Source: an uncultured bacterium (GTDB lineage Bacteria > Cyanobacteriota > Vampirovibrionia > Gastranaerophilales > Gastranaerophilaceae). From it: a stretch of DNA of 64,000 nt. The position numbers were made by a program, and so were the translations under genes. The DNA lies in contig CACZSN010000032.1 of the NCBI GenBank assembly GCA_902783835.1, positions 17,048 through 81,047 of the forward strand, in the 5' to 3' direction. A model generated the notes under the pieces. That model was not told the DNA's origin. It saw only the letters and a list, made by a program, of their open reading frames with translations, and did not search any database. Positions 16,525-25,812 of this stretch are shown here, one piece after another; positions within the stretch are counted from its first letter, which is position 1; each line of letters starts with the position of its first letter.

Positions 16525-17934
16525 TCAATTCTGCAACTTTATTTCGATTTCAAAGAATCTATTCCAAGGGAAAGAGTAAGAAATTTCTTTTTTATTTGTC
16601 TTTAAGGCATTAAAAACGATATTTTCGTAATTTTCGAAATATTTTTTAATTTCATTCAAGTCTTTGAGGTTTTCATTTTTGAAAAATTTTCTTAAATTTG
16701 CCTGATATGCCCAATCGTCGAGCAGTCTTACGATTTGCAATTTTTTGAAATTATCTTCATTCGGTGTGGAGCATAAAAATTTTGTCACAGCGGCGGCAAT
16801 TCCGGAACCCAAAGAATTTCCGGTTGTATTCCAGGCTGAATATCCGTAAAAGTCATTATTTATGCCATTTTTAAACATTTTTTCAACGAAATTATTATCT
16901 GCACCGTTTGCGTTTAAGATATCGACAACAAAATAAGGTCTGTTGAAATGAGTGAATTCTCCTTCAAAGGGGTTTGTGCGGCCGTTCATGACGAGTTCAC
17001 CCTGTTCTCCCTGAAAGTTATTCACATATAAAATCAAATCGGCTTCATCGGTCGCAGAGATGCTTGCTCCTGCCGTTAAAATTTGTGATTTAACGGAATT
17101 ATCAACCGAAATATCTTCATATTTTGAAATTTTGTCAATTTCGTTCGGATTTGTGTAAATTGGAGCAATTTTTATTTTTTTGCCGTCGGAAATGCATCGG
17201 GCAAGCAGTGTTAACGGAATTTCATCAGCTCCTGTTTTGACGAACATTCCTTTTCTTGATTGAGCTAAAAGTTCAAAATATTTTGCTTCTTTTACGTTAA
17301 AACCGTATTTTGCACAATCGTCTTTAGAAAAAATCAAGGTATCGAAAATGCCGTCATCAAACATTTTCACGTATTCTTTGTTTATGGAAAAATTACGTTC
17401 TCTTGTTGTTAACCAGTCTATTAAAATTTCAGACGGAATTTCTTTTGCAAGTTCGGTTGCTTTTTCTTTTGCCAAACGGTTTCCTTCAACTTCCGAGCGA
17501 TGAAGTTCATAAGAATATGCAAAAATTTTTTCGCCGTATTGAGCCCAATACTCTTTTTCTTCTTCGTTGTAATTATTGTTAGAAATCCGCATAATGCTTG
17601 AAAAAATAAGAGTTTTGCAATTTGTTTTTTTGAGCAGAATATTTCTTAATTTTAAAAGTCGATTTTCAATTTCATTTTTATCATCGGGACATCTTCTTGA
17701 GGGGATTAAGCCTCCATAAATCAGGGTATCTGCGGAAATCACGAGATAATCCGTTTCTTCAAGGTCTTCAAGCCATTCAAAAAGACCGTTTTTATCTGCA
17801 TTTTTTGTTAATGAACCGAGAAGGTTTTTAGGCGGAAGATATAATTTGATTTCGGGATTAATGTCCGCAATCATTTTGGGTAATGTATAGCAAACAGGTC
17901 GATTATCTATTGGGATAAAGCCGATTTTTTTCAT
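16525..17934 (-). CDS. DUF4127 family protein
   Basis: 469-residue cytoplasmic protein of the DUF4127 family, recognised from MKKIGFIPIDNRPVCYTLP at the N terminus, LGSLTKNADKNGLFEWL, SADTLIYGGLIPSR and the late SAWNTTGNSLGSGIAAAV motif. No biochemical role is established for the family; the fold is probably alpha/beta with a conserved acidic pocket (NRPVC, DTLIYGG, GYSAWNT). Its start overlaps the stop of the WYL gene by 4 bases (ATGA), making it the last member of the mutS2-WYL-WYL-DUF4127 unit. Some members sit with sugar-uptake genes in other bacteria, so a carbohydrate role is possible but is not indicated here. Confidence 0.88.
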   Translation of the reverse strand: MKKIGFIPIDNRPVCYTLPKMIADINPEIKLYLPPKNLLGSLTKNADKNGLFEWLEDLEETDYLVISADTLIYGGLIPSRRCPDDKNEIENRLLKLRNILLKKTNCKTLIFSSIMRISNNNYNEEEKEYWAQYGEKIFAYSYELHRSEVEGNRLAKEKATELAKEIPSEILIDWLTTRERNFSINKEYVKMFDDGIFDTLIFSKDDCAKYGFNVKEAKYFELLAQSRKGMFVKTGADEIPLTLLARCISDGKKIKIAPIYTNPNEIDKISKYEDISVDNSVKSQILTAGASISATDEADLILYVNNFQGEQGELVMNGRTNPFEGEFTHFNRPYFVVDILNANGADNNFVEKMFKNGINNDFYGYSAWNTTGNSLGSGIAAAVTKFLCSTPNEDNFKKLQIVRLLDDWAYQANLRKFFKNENLKDLNEIKKYFENYENIVFNALKTNKKEISYSFPWNRFFEIEIKLQN

Positions 17935-18830
17935 TCCGCATCTCCTTTTAATTTTTTCTCTAATTTTTCAAGTTCTTGCAACATTTCTTTTTCAACATAT
18001 TTTGGAGAAATAACTTTGCAATTTTCTCCGTATTTCATAAGTCTTTTGAACAGAGATTTTTTATCTTCACCCGTATTGATAATCAACTTTTTATTTTCGT
18101 CAAAAGTTTGTACGGTTTCGCAATCTCGAAGTCTGTAATTTATTGCCAATCGGTCATATACTTCAAAAGCAATTGAAGTTGTCATATTTGTTGTTGTGGT
18201 TTTTAATGGCAAAATTTCTATTTTTTCAATGTTTTTCGCCGTTAATTTTATATTTTCGGCTTTTTTTGAATCGTAAACAAACAAAAATACGTTATTGCCA
18301 TTAATTTCGACTTTTTTCGGAGTTGCCGTGAAAGATTCACCGTTATATGTTATTGTCAATTTTTGCGATAAATCGACATATTGTTGAAATTCCGAAGCTA
18401 TTTTTGACATTGGAGAATGCTTTTGATTGTGATATTGATTGATTTTGTCATTTAAAGTTTGTTTTGTCGTTTCTGATAAAGATTTTTCGATTTTTGTAAA
18501 CAGTTCATCCAAAAAATCTTTCTGTTTTTCAACGCAACAAGCATCAAAAGCTTTATAAATATTGAACAACAAATTTATTTCACAATCGTCGATTTTGATT
18601 TCTTCCAAAAATTTGCAAAGAGAATATTTTTTGCCGATTTTTTTTACGTCAATGTCAGAAGCTTCAAGGGTCGAAATGTATTTCAGAAAAGTCTCGTGAG
18701 CTTCTATATCTTTGAATTTGCAAAGTCTGCGATAATCTAACTCTTTTATATCGATGTCTTCTTTTGCCAAAAGTTTGAAAAATTCTAAAACTCTTACGCA
18801 AGAATCGTGATGCTTGGCGGTATAACTCAT
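17931..18830 (-). CDS. WYL-domain transcriptional regulator 1
   Basis: 299 residues. C-terminal WYL/WCX architecture: a beta-rich WYL domain (about 150-215, ITYNGESFTATPKKVEINGN), then the C-terminal extension ending KSLFKRLMKYGENCKVISPKYVEKEM. The N-terminal part is helical and could hold the winged helix, but it is divergent. WYL proteins are usually ligand- or nucleic-acid-sensing regulators. Starts with a 1-base TAATG overlap after the second WYL gene and ends with a 4-base overlap with DUF4127. The two WYL proteins may act as a heterodimer, as in paired WYL systems (inference). Confidence 0.82.
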   Translation of the reverse strand: MSYTAKHHDSCVRVLEFFKLLAKEDIDIKELDYRRLCKFKDIEAHETFLKYISTLEASDIDVKKIGKKYSLCKFLEEIKIDDCEINLLFNIYKAFDACCVEKQKDFLDELFTKIEKSLSETTKQTLNDKINQYHNQKHSPMSKIASEFQQYVDLSQKLTITYNGESFTATPKKVEINGNNVFLFVYDSKKAENIKLTAKNIEKIEILPLKTTTTNMTTSIAFEVYDRLAINYRLRDCETVQTFDENKKLIINTGEDKKSLFKRLMKYGENCKVISPKYVEKEMLQELEKLEKKLKGDAE

Positions 18831-19762
18831 TATTCGTACCTCGCTTTGGTTTTAGCAATTTTTTCGATTAATTTTTGTCTTATATAGTCCGGCGAAATTA
18901 ACTCAAAATCACAACCGAAAGAAAGTAATCGTTGAACTATCTTAAATTCACTCGTGGTAATGCATTCGACCAAAATTTCTTCACTGTTTTGCTCAAGGAT
19001 TTTTTCATCGGAATTGCAAACAAAAGTCGAAACTTCTTCTCCCGTAACTTTGTATAAAACTTTGATATCACAAGCTTTTAAAGGTTCTTTTAAGTTTTCG
19101 ACGGAATGAATTTCGAGAATTTTTTCGGCATTAAAATAAGAATAAGTGTTTCTTTTGTAATACCAACCCATAATGTATAGTTTTCCGGCTTCGCAAAAGA
19201 TTTGTTTGCTCGAAATATTTATTTTTTCGATTTTTTTAGAAGATGTTGCATAAGTCATCACAATTTCTTTTTTCTCTAAATTTGCGGAATAAAATGTTTC
19301 CAAAATTTGCGGTTTGATTTTAACAAACGGTTTTTTTGCATTCAGCAAATTCAAAGCTTTTTCATCACAATAAGGGGTAATCAATTTGTCGTAAAGCCTG
19401 TTTATTTCAATAACGGTACGCCATTGACAGCAGTCTAAAAAATATTTGCGGATTTGAGATAAAAGATTGATTTCCGAAGAGTTAAATTTTGCCTTGAAAG
19501 GATGTTCCATCAAAATATAACGGTAATCATTTTTAGGGCAAGGTCGTGCAATTTTACAGCCGACAGCTTTAAGAGAATTCATGGTAATTCTGAGCGTGTC
19601 GTCTGAAATCGAACGCTTTGTCAGTTCATCCTGCTTCAAAACTTCAATAATTTCGGCACTTGTGGAAGGTTTTTCCATTAAAAGTTTCAAAATTTTTATA
19701 GCTCGGTATGCAGTTAAACTGATGTTTGTATTTTTAGTTTTGATACTTAAATTTTCGTTCAT
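18830..19762 (-). CDS. WYL-domain transcriptional regulator 2
   Basis: 310 residues. The N terminus has a clearer helix-turn-helix region (SLTAYRAIKILKLLMEKPS then a DDTLRITMNSLKAVGCKI helix), the middle has the WYL beta-barrel (KEIVMTYATSSKKIEKINIS, KLYIMGWYYKRNTYSYFNAE), and the end has the WCX signature IVQRLLSFGCDFELISPDYI. Start ATG overlaps the mutS2 stop by one base (TGATG), so translation is coupled to mutS2. Target DNA and ligand unknown. Confidence 0.85.
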   Translation of the reverse strand: MNENLSIKTKNTNISLTAYRAIKILKLLMEKPSTSAEIIEVLKQDELTKRSISDDTLRITMNSLKAVGCKIARPCPKNDYRYILMEHPFKAKFNSSEINLLSQIRKYFLDCCQWRTVIEINRLYDKLITPYCDEKALNLLNAKKPFVKIKPQILETFYSANLEKKEIVMTYATSSKKIEKINISSKQIFCEAGKLYIMGWYYKRNTYSYFNAEKILEIHSVENLKEPLKACDIKVLYKVTGEEVSTFVCNSDEKILEQNSEEILVECITTSEFKIVQRLLSFGCDFELISPDYIRQKLIEKIAKTKARYE

Positions 19763-22128
19763 CAGTTTAAATCCACCACACTGACGCCATCTCCGCCTTC
19801 AACATCTTCTCCGGGACGGAATTTCGCAACATAAGGACTGTCTGCAAGATAATCCCGTATTGCCTTTTTCAAAACGCCCGTGCCGTGTCCGTGAATAATT
19901 ATTGCGTATGAAAGACCCGCTGCACAAGCTTTATCAAGATAAGCTTCGACTTCTCTCATGGCTTCTTCGTATCTGAATCCACGCAAATCTAAGGTGTAAG
20001 AGACATCGTGTTTTACAAACTCAAAGGCTTGCTTTTGCTGAACAAGCGGTTTGGTTTTTGCTTTTATAACCTCTTTGTCATACAGTGCAAGCTTTTTTAT
20101 CGGAAGCGTCGTTTTTACGGCTCCCATAAGAATTTCGGCTTTTCTTCCTTTGTCCGTAAATGCTACAAATTCGGCTTCTTGATTTAAGTCTCTGATAACG
20201 ACCTTATCGCCTTTATTTATTGAATTTACGTCAATGTCACGGTATTCCTCTCTCAAAGAATCATATTCTTCATCAAGTTTATCGTGAAGTTTTTTTCGGA
20301 TTAAAGAGTTTTTTCTTATTGTTTTCATTGTATTTTCGCGATTTTCATTTTCACGAAGATTTTTAAGGACATCTTTAATCTCATCGCGTGCGGAATCAAA
20401 AGCTGTTTGGGTTTTCTTTTTATATTCCGCGATAATTTTTCTTTTTTCTTTCTTTAAATCATCGGCTTGTTTTTCAAGTTGTAATCTCAAAGCCTTTACG
20501 GTTTCCGCATCTTTTTTTGCTTCGTCGGCTTTTTTTGCTGCTTCTTCCCACATTTCTTCAATTTTTGCAAATTTTTCAATATTTTTGCCCGAAGTTTCAG
20601 TGAAAATTTCTCTTGAATTGCCAATAATTTCAGAGTTTAATCCTAAATTTTCGGCGATGGTAATTGCGTTACTGCTGCCCGAAACACCTTGTGTAAAGCG
20701 GTATGTCGGTTTCAAGGTTTCAGTGTCAAAACGAACGCTTGCGTTTTCAAATCCGCTTCCTTCGAGGGCAAGATTTTTAAGGTCTCCAAAGTGAGTCGTA
20801 ACAACACAAAAGGCTTGTTTTTCCACGAAATATTGCAATAAAGCTCTTGCAAGTGCCGAACCTTCCGCAGGATCAGTTCCAGAGCAGATTTCATCTATCA
20901 AAATTAAAGTGTCGCTATCGGCTTGATTACTCATTTCCACAAGGTTTTTGATGTGAGATGAAAATGTTGAAAGACTTTGAATGATGTTTTGTTGGTCACC
21001 GATATCGGCAAAAACTTTTTTGAACGGATAGATTTTTGCACTCATACAGGGGATATGAAATCCTGCTTTGCTCATCAATACGCAAAGTCCCACAGTCTTT
21101 AATACGACTGTTTTTCCGCCTGTATTTGAACCCGTAATGATTGTGCAAAGATTGTCTTTTCCCGCATTGAAATCATTTTCTATAACATTGTCGCAAACCC
21201 TCATTAAAACAGGGTTTTTCATCGCTTTTAAGTCAATTTTCGGTTCATCAAGGATAGTAGCTGGAGAACTTTCCGTTTTTTGAGAATATTTTCCTTTTGC
21301 AAAATGAAAATCAATTTCAGCTAAAATATCTTGAGTTTCAATAAGTTCCTCGAAATGTTTACCGATTTCTTCCGAGAAAACTTTCAAAATCCTGTCAGTT
21401 TCAATTTGGATATGAATTTCGATTTCGCGTTCACGATTGTGAAGCTCGGTCAATTCTTTGGGTTCGATGAAAAATGTTTGTCCCGAAGCGGAGACGTCGT
21501 GTACAATACCAAGGATTTTATTTTTTGCTTCCGCTTTTACACCGAAAACTGTTCTGCCGTCACGCTGAGTGTAGATTGTGTCTCGCAAATCGTTTGTAAA
21601 ATTTGAATCTGCCAATAATCTTGTGATTGTTGATTTTATGCTTGCGTGAGTTTCTGATAAAGCATTATACAAACGTTTTAGTTCGGAAGAAGCACTTTCT
21701 TTGACTTTCATATCACTGTTTAAGGTGTCAAAAATTTTGTCTTCAAGTTCTTTTAACACAAAAAGGCTTTGGCTTATTTCTGTTAATTTCGGAGCATCTT
21801 CGGAATTTTTGTCAAGGAAGTTTTTCACAAGTCTTGAGTTTCTGAGAAGATTTGCGATATCCCAAATTTCTTGCGGAGAAAGTTTAATTTTTGCTTTAGC
21901 ATCTTTAAGAGAGTTTGTCATGTCGGCAAAATTTTCGAGAGGCAATCTCAAATTCATATCGCATAAGCGTCTTGCTTCGGTTGTGCAATCTAATTGTTCC
22001 CGTATTTTTTCCGCATCGTTGTATATTTCGGCACGCAAAGTTTTGAGTCTTCCCGGCTCAGTGATTGCGTTTTCGGCTATATATTCTCTTACTTTGTCAA
22101 ATTCCGTTACTTCAATTACAGGTTTCAT
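19762..22128 (-). CDS. mutS2: Endonuclease/ATPase MutS2
   Basis: 788 residues, the standard size. It lacks the mismatch-recognition domain of MutS1. Core and lever region come first, then the ABC-type ATPase with Walker A GSNTGGKTVVLKT, the STFSSHIKNL signature and Walker B LILIDEICSGTDPAEG, a long coiled coil (Lys/Glu-rich, about residues 510-640), a KOW-like linker, and the C-terminal Smr nuclease domain (LDLRGFRYEEAMREVE ... IIHGHGTGVLKKAIR). Known roles are suppression of recombination and rescue of collided ribosomes. First gene of a coupled unit with two WYL regulators and DUF4127. Confidence 0.96.
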   Translation of the reverse strand: MKPVIEVTEFDKVREYIAENAITEPGRLKTLRAEIYNDAEKIREQLDCTTEARRLCDMNLRLPLENFADMTNSLKDAKAKIKLSPQEIWDIANLLRNSRLVKNFLDKNSEDAPKLTEISQSLFVLKELEDKIFDTLNSDMKVKESASSELKRLYNALSETHASIKSTITRLLADSNFTNDLRDTIYTQRDGRTVFGVKAEAKNKILGIVHDVSASGQTFFIEPKELTELHNREREIEIHIQIETDRILKVFSEEIGKHFEELIETQDILAEIDFHFAKGKYSQKTESSPATILDEPKIDLKAMKNPVLMRVCDNVIENDFNAGKDNLCTIITGSNTGGKTVVLKTVGLCVLMSKAGFHIPCMSAKIYPFKKVFADIGDQQNIIQSLSTFSSHIKNLVEMSNQADSDTLILIDEICSGTDPAEGSALARALLQYFVEKQAFCVVTTHFGDLKNLALEGSGFENASVRFDTETLKPTYRFTQGVSGSSNAITIAENLGLNSEIIGNSREIFTETSGKNIEKFAKIEEMWEEAAKKADEAKKDAETVKALRLQLEKQADDLKKEKRKIIAEYKKKTQTAFDSARDEIKDVLKNLRENENRENTMKTIRKNSLIRKKLHDKLDEEYDSLREEYRDIDVNSINKGDKVVIRDLNQEAEFVAFTDKGRKAEILMGAVKTTLPIKKLALYDKEVIKAKTKPLVQQKQAFEFVKHDVSYTLDLRGFRYEEAMREVEAYLDKACAAGLSYAIIIHGHGTGVLKKAIRDYLADSPYVAKFRPGEDVEGGDGVSVVDLN

Positions 22129-22217
22129 GTAATTAATTATATGACAAATAACTTAGTATATCTTGTTTTTTATATTTTTTTTCATTAAAATTGTCACAAA
22201 AGTGAATGTATTGGAAA

Positions 22218-22232
22218 ATTCGGTGACCGAAT
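22218..22232. promoter_or_regulatory. 15-bp perfect palindrome before the radical SAM cluster
   Basis: ATTCGGT-G-ACCGAAT, ending 3 bases before the ATG at 22236. A TTGTCA (22191-22196) stands 17 bases before GAAAAT (22214-22219), so the palindrome would cover the promoter end and translation start. Confidence 0.5.
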
Positions 22233-22235
22233 ATT

Positions 22236-23681
22236 ATGAAAAAAATAATGCTTTGCAGCCCTCCGGGGGATTTATCGGTAAATATTAAGAACAGATACAA
22301 ATACAGAACGGAAGATATTATTCCGCACTCAATGAGAGCGTGTAATGATTTGGGTTATATTGCATCAATGCTTAGAAATGCAGAGCATGAAGTCTTTTTG
22401 AGAGATTATAAGATTGAAGAAAAAACAGCTCTTGATTTGCTTGATGATGTTTTGACAAATTGTCCCGATATGCTTCTTATGAAGACTGATATTGCAAATA
22501 TTTTTGAAGATTTGAAATTGGTCAGAATGATTAAATCTTCCAATCCTCAAATTGTTATTATTTTGAAAAGCGATATGTTTTTCGATGCATCGGAAGAATT
22601 GCTTTGCAGTTTGCCTATGGGGGGAGTGGATTATTTAATAGGTTCGGATGCTGCTTTTGTAATGCCTTTGTTGGTACAAGCACATTATGAAACCCCTGAA
22701 ATGCTTTATCAGGTTCCGTTTATTACGATTTGCAAAAACGGAATGATGCATAAAACAAATTTCCACGCACCGCACGGAAATATTAACGATTTGCCGTTTC
22801 CTGCAAGAGATTTGATGCCGAACGAAAAATATGTTCGTCCCGACAACAAAAAACCGATTGCGACAATAATTACCGCAAAAGGTTGTCCGTATACATGTTT
22901 GCATTGTAAAGAACATATCTTGGCAGATTGCACAATGAATGTTCGTCCCGCAAAAAAAGTTTTTGACGAAATGTATGAATGTTATCAAAAATACGGAATT
23001 AAGAATTTTTATTTTCCGTCAGATACGTTTAACCACAATGAAAAATGGGTGGAAGAATTTTGTGATTACATAATTGAATCACCGATGAACGGACAGGTTG
23101 ATTGGATAGCAAATGTTAATGTTGCATCGTTCACTGAATATATGTCAATGGAAATGAGAAATGCCGGCTGTTCAATGATTGTTGTTCGTTTTGAAAGCGG
23201 TTCGGATGATACGCTTGTTCGTTTGGACAGAAGATTTTCAGTTGATGAAAGCCTTAATGTCGTTGATATTGCCAGAAAAAATAAGCTCAAAATTTTCGGT
23301 TTATTCTCGGTTGGTTTGCCTTGGGAAACAGAAGCACATCTTATTGCGACAAAAAAATTAATTCTCAAAATATGTCCCGATTTCGTATCATTGACGTTTC
23401 CTGTTGCATATCCGGATTCTGTTATTGAGAAAAATTTCCGTGATGAAAATATTTTAAGAGAATCGTTATTTGAAAATGAAACGATAAAAATTCCCGCTCT
23501 CGGTACGAAGTTTTTAACACATAAAAAACTTAAAGCGTTCAGAAAGAAAACTCTTTTCTTGTATTATGCAAGTCCGAGATATTTCTTCAGAACGATTGCC
23601 GAAACATACAGAAATCCTAAAAAATTCAAGGATTATATTTTGTTTGTTTGGGATTTATTTAAGAAACAAAGAGCTGACTAA
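22236..23681 (+). CDS. Radical SAM protein with N-terminal B12-binding-like domain
   Basis: 481 residues. N-terminal Rossmann-like region of the B12-binding type (LGYIASMLRNAEHEVFLRDY, PDMLLMKT, GVDYLIGSDA), but the DxHxxG cobalamin motif is not visible, so cobalamin binding is doubtful. Radical SAM core with C217-x3-C221-x2-C224 (GCPYTCLHC), and a NHNEKWVEEFCDYI / VRFESGSDDTLVRLDR pattern typical of the MiaB-like/HpnJ subgroup. The C-terminal 90 residues are basic and helical. A 15-bp palindrome lies right before the start. First gene of a run with two SPASM enzymes and a UshA-like protein. Substrate unknown; lipid or cofactor modification is common for the architecture. Confidence 0.84.
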   Translation: MKKIMLCSPPGDLSVNIKNRYKYRTEDIIPHSMRACNDLGYIASMLRNAEHEVFLRDYKIEEKTALDLLDDVLTNCPDMLLMKTDIANIFEDLKLVRMIKSSNPQIVIILKSDMFFDASEELLCSLPMGGVDYLIGSDAAFVMPLLVQAHYETPEMLYQVPFITICKNGMMHKTNFHAPHGNINDLPFPARDLMPNEKYVRPDNKKPIATIITAKGCPYTCLHCKEHILADCTMNVRPAKKVFDEMYECYQKYGIKNFYFPSDTFNHNEKWVEEFCDYIIESPMNGQVDWIANVNVASFTEYMSMEMRNAGCSMIVVRFESGSDDTLVRLDRRFSVDESLNVVDIARKNKLKIFGLFSVGLPWETEAHLIATKKLILKICPDFVSLTFPVAYPDSVIEKNFRDENILRESLFENETIKIPALGTKFLTHKKLKAFRKKTLFLYYASPRYFFRTIAETYRNPKKFKDYILFVWDLFKKQRAD

Positions 23682-23770
23682 AATCGGTTGTAAAATATTG
23701 CGAAAAGTGCCTAAAGACTTGACTTTACGGCAAAAATAATGATATACTTCCTTCATGGCGGATTTTAAAA

Positions 23771-24784
23771 ATGTTTGATGAAGATTTTTCAAAAGAAGTT
23801 TACAAAAACAAATCTGAATTGCCAAAACGGTTACGGGTTGAAGTTAGCAGTCTTTGTCAATTGAAATGTCCTGTTTGTTATATGAGAACAGACGAAGAAA
23901 ATGCCAAAAATGGTTGTGGTTTCGGGGTTTTGAAGTTCGAAAATTTCAAAAAACTTGTTGATGAAAATGAAATTGAAAATATTGAAATATCAAACAGCGG
24001 AGAAATTTTTTTAAATCCCGATTTGGTAAAAATCCTTGAATACGCTGATAAAAAAGGAATAAAACTTACTGCGGATAACGGGGTTAATTTGAATTATATT
24101 TCCGATGAACAGGCGGAAGCACTTGCAAAGTATCATCTTGTGTCGATGACTGTCTCAATTGACGGTGCATCTCGGGAGACTTATGCAAAATATCGTATTG
24201 GCGGTGATTACGATAAAGTTATCGAAAATATGAAAAAAATTATTTATTATCGCAAAAAATACAATAACGGTTGTCCTCATATTACTTGGAAATTCATTGT
24301 TTTCGGGCATAATGAACACGAAATTGAACAAGCAAAAAAAGAGGCTGAAAAATTGGGTGTTGCAATTAATTTTGCAACAAATTGGGATGAAAGTTATTCT
24401 CCGGTAAAAAATGTTCAAAAGGTGCTTGAACAGACGGGATTGGAATCTTTGACGACGAATACGTCTCCTGTTGAATTATTGAAACAATTTCAAGCCGGGG
24501 AAGCCGATTGGTTTTTTTGTAATGACCTTTGGCAACCTCAAATTAATTGGGACGGACAGCTTTTGGGTTGTTGTGCAAATTATAAAAAGAATTTTGGCGG
24601 AAATGTTTTTGAAGACGGCTTGATGGAAACGTTGAACAATCCGCGTTTTGTTTATGCAAAAAATATGGTAACACATAATGCTCTGCCCGAAAAAACGCTT
24701 CCTTGCTATGATTGCGAAGTTTATCAGGATATGGCAAAACACAATGTGTGGTTTAATTCTCCGAGGTCTGAAAATGGAAAATAA
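23771..24784 (+). CDS. Radical SAM/SPASM protein, tandem paralogue A
   Basis: 337 residues. Radical SAM cluster C29-x3-C33-x2-C36 (CQLKCPVCY), then ISNSGEIFLNPDL, VSIDGASRETYAKYR and the WKFIVFGHNEHEIEQAKKEA segment. The SPASM part has FCNDLWQPQINWDGQLLGCC and a final CYDCEVYQDM, enough Cys for an auxiliary 4Fe-4S cluster. Closely similar to the next gene over its whole length, clearly a tandem duplication. SPASM proteins of this build modify peptides, sugars or act on glycan precursors; nothing nearby identifies the target. The next gene begins inside its last 11 bases. Confidence 0.87.
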   Translation: MFDEDFSKEVYKNKSELPKRLRVEVSSLCQLKCPVCYMRTDEENAKNGCGFGVLKFENFKKLVDENEIENIEISNSGEIFLNPDLVKILEYADKKGIKLTADNGVNLNYISDEQAEALAKYHLVSMTVSIDGASRETYAKYRIGGDYDKVIENMKKIIYYRKKYNNGCPHITWKFIVFGHNEHEIEQAKKEAEKLGVAINFATNWDESYSPVKNVQKVLEQTGLESLTTNTSPVELLKQFQAGEADWFFCNDLWQPQINWDGQLLGCCANYKKNFGGNVFEDGLMETLNNPRFVYAKNMVTHNALPEKTLPCYDCEVYQDMAKHNVWFNSPRSENGK

Positions 24785-25793
24785 ACCGATTGTTTTGGAA
24801 AAAAAATATCTCAAAGAAGTTTATCGCGACAAATCGGAATTGCCGAAAAAAGTTCGCATTGATGCGAGTACAAAATGCCAATTGGATTGCGAAAGATGTT
24901 ATATGCGAATGGATAAAGTCGGAGTCGAAAACGGTTGCGGTTTGGGCAATTTAAAGTTTTCGGATTTTAAAAAATTTGTTGATGAAAATGAATTTGAGGC
25001 AATAGAGTTGTCTAATCACGGTGAAGTTTTTTTAAATCCCGAACTTGATGAAATCATTGAATATGCTTCATCTAAAGGAATTTCATTGTCGATGGATAAT
25101 GGAGTGAATCTGAATTATCTGCCGGAAAAAACGGCGGAAATTCTTGTCAAATGCGAAGTTAAACGAATTGATGTTTCAATAGACGGTGCAAGTCAGGAAA
25201 CATATAAAATTTATCGCAAAAACGGAGATTTTAATAAAGTTATAGAAAATATTAAAAAAATAAATTTTTATAAGTTAAAATATAATTCAAAATACCCCGT
25301 TTTGTACTACAAATTCATTGTTTTCGGGCATAATGAACACGAAATTGAACAAGCAAAAATTCTGGCAAAAAATCTCGATATGGAAATCGTTTTTGAACAA
25401 AATACATATCCCGATTTTTCTCCCGTAAAAAATCCCCGAAAAGTAATGGAACAAACGGGCATGGAGTATACTGAATTACCGCCGCATAAGTTGCTTGAAG
25501 AATATGAACGGGGAATTTTGGATTGGTATTATTGTGCTTTTTTGTGGGAAGAACCTCAAATTAATTGGGACGGAAAAATATTGGGGTGTTGCTCTTTATT
25601 TACCGACGATTTTGGCGGAAATGCTTTCAAAGAAGGTTTTTTGACAGCGATGAATAACCCTAAAATGATATATGCAAAAAATATGGTTACAAATAATGCA
25701 CCTGAAAATCCTGAAATTCCTTGCAGTCGTTGCTATATGTATCAGGATATGAAGTTGCATAATAAATGGTTGAAATCACCAAAAAGAATTTAA
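24774..25793 (+). CDS. Radical SAM/SPASM protein, tandem paralogue B
   Basis: 339 residues from the ATG at 24774 (GAGGTC upstream; it overlaps paralogue A by 11 bases). A longer in-frame extension to 24678 lies inside paralogue A and is not credible. Radical SAM motif C35-x3-C39-x2-C42 (CQLDCERCY); the shared block KFIVFGHNEHEIEQAK is identical in the two paralogues. SPASM region WEEPQINWDGKILGCC and CSRCYMYQDM. The N-terminal 20 residues (KEVYRDKSELPKKVRID) match paralogue A (KEVYKNKSELPKRLRVE). Divergence is greatest around the residues after the FGHNEHE block, which may set substrate. Confidence 0.87.
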   Translation: MENKPIVLEKKYLKEVYRDKSELPKKVRIDASTKCQLDCERCYMRMDKVGVENGCGLGNLKFSDFKKFVDENEFEAIELSNHGEVFLNPELDEIIEYASSKGISLSMDNGVNLNYLPEKTAEILVKCEVKRIDVSIDGASQETYKIYRKNGDFNKVIENIKKINFYKLKYNSKYPVLYYKFIVFGHNEHEIEQAKILAKNLDMEIVFEQNTYPDFSPVKNPRKVMEQTGMEYTELPPHKLLEEYERGILDWYYCAFLWEEPQINWDGKILGCCSLFTDDFGGNAFKEGFLTAMNNPKMIYAKNMVTNNAPENPEIPCSRCYMYQDMKLHNKWLKSPKRI

Positions 25794-25812
25794 ATAAAAA
25801 AAGGAAGAAGAA

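Noticed and set aside
16242..16613. Open frames across the tRNA-Leu region on both strands
   Set aside because: They read through the tRNA gene and its duplicated end.
24678..24773. Longer start for radical SAM paralogue B
   Set aside because: Lies inside paralogue A; the ATG at 24774 has a ribosome site and makes both paralogues start alike.
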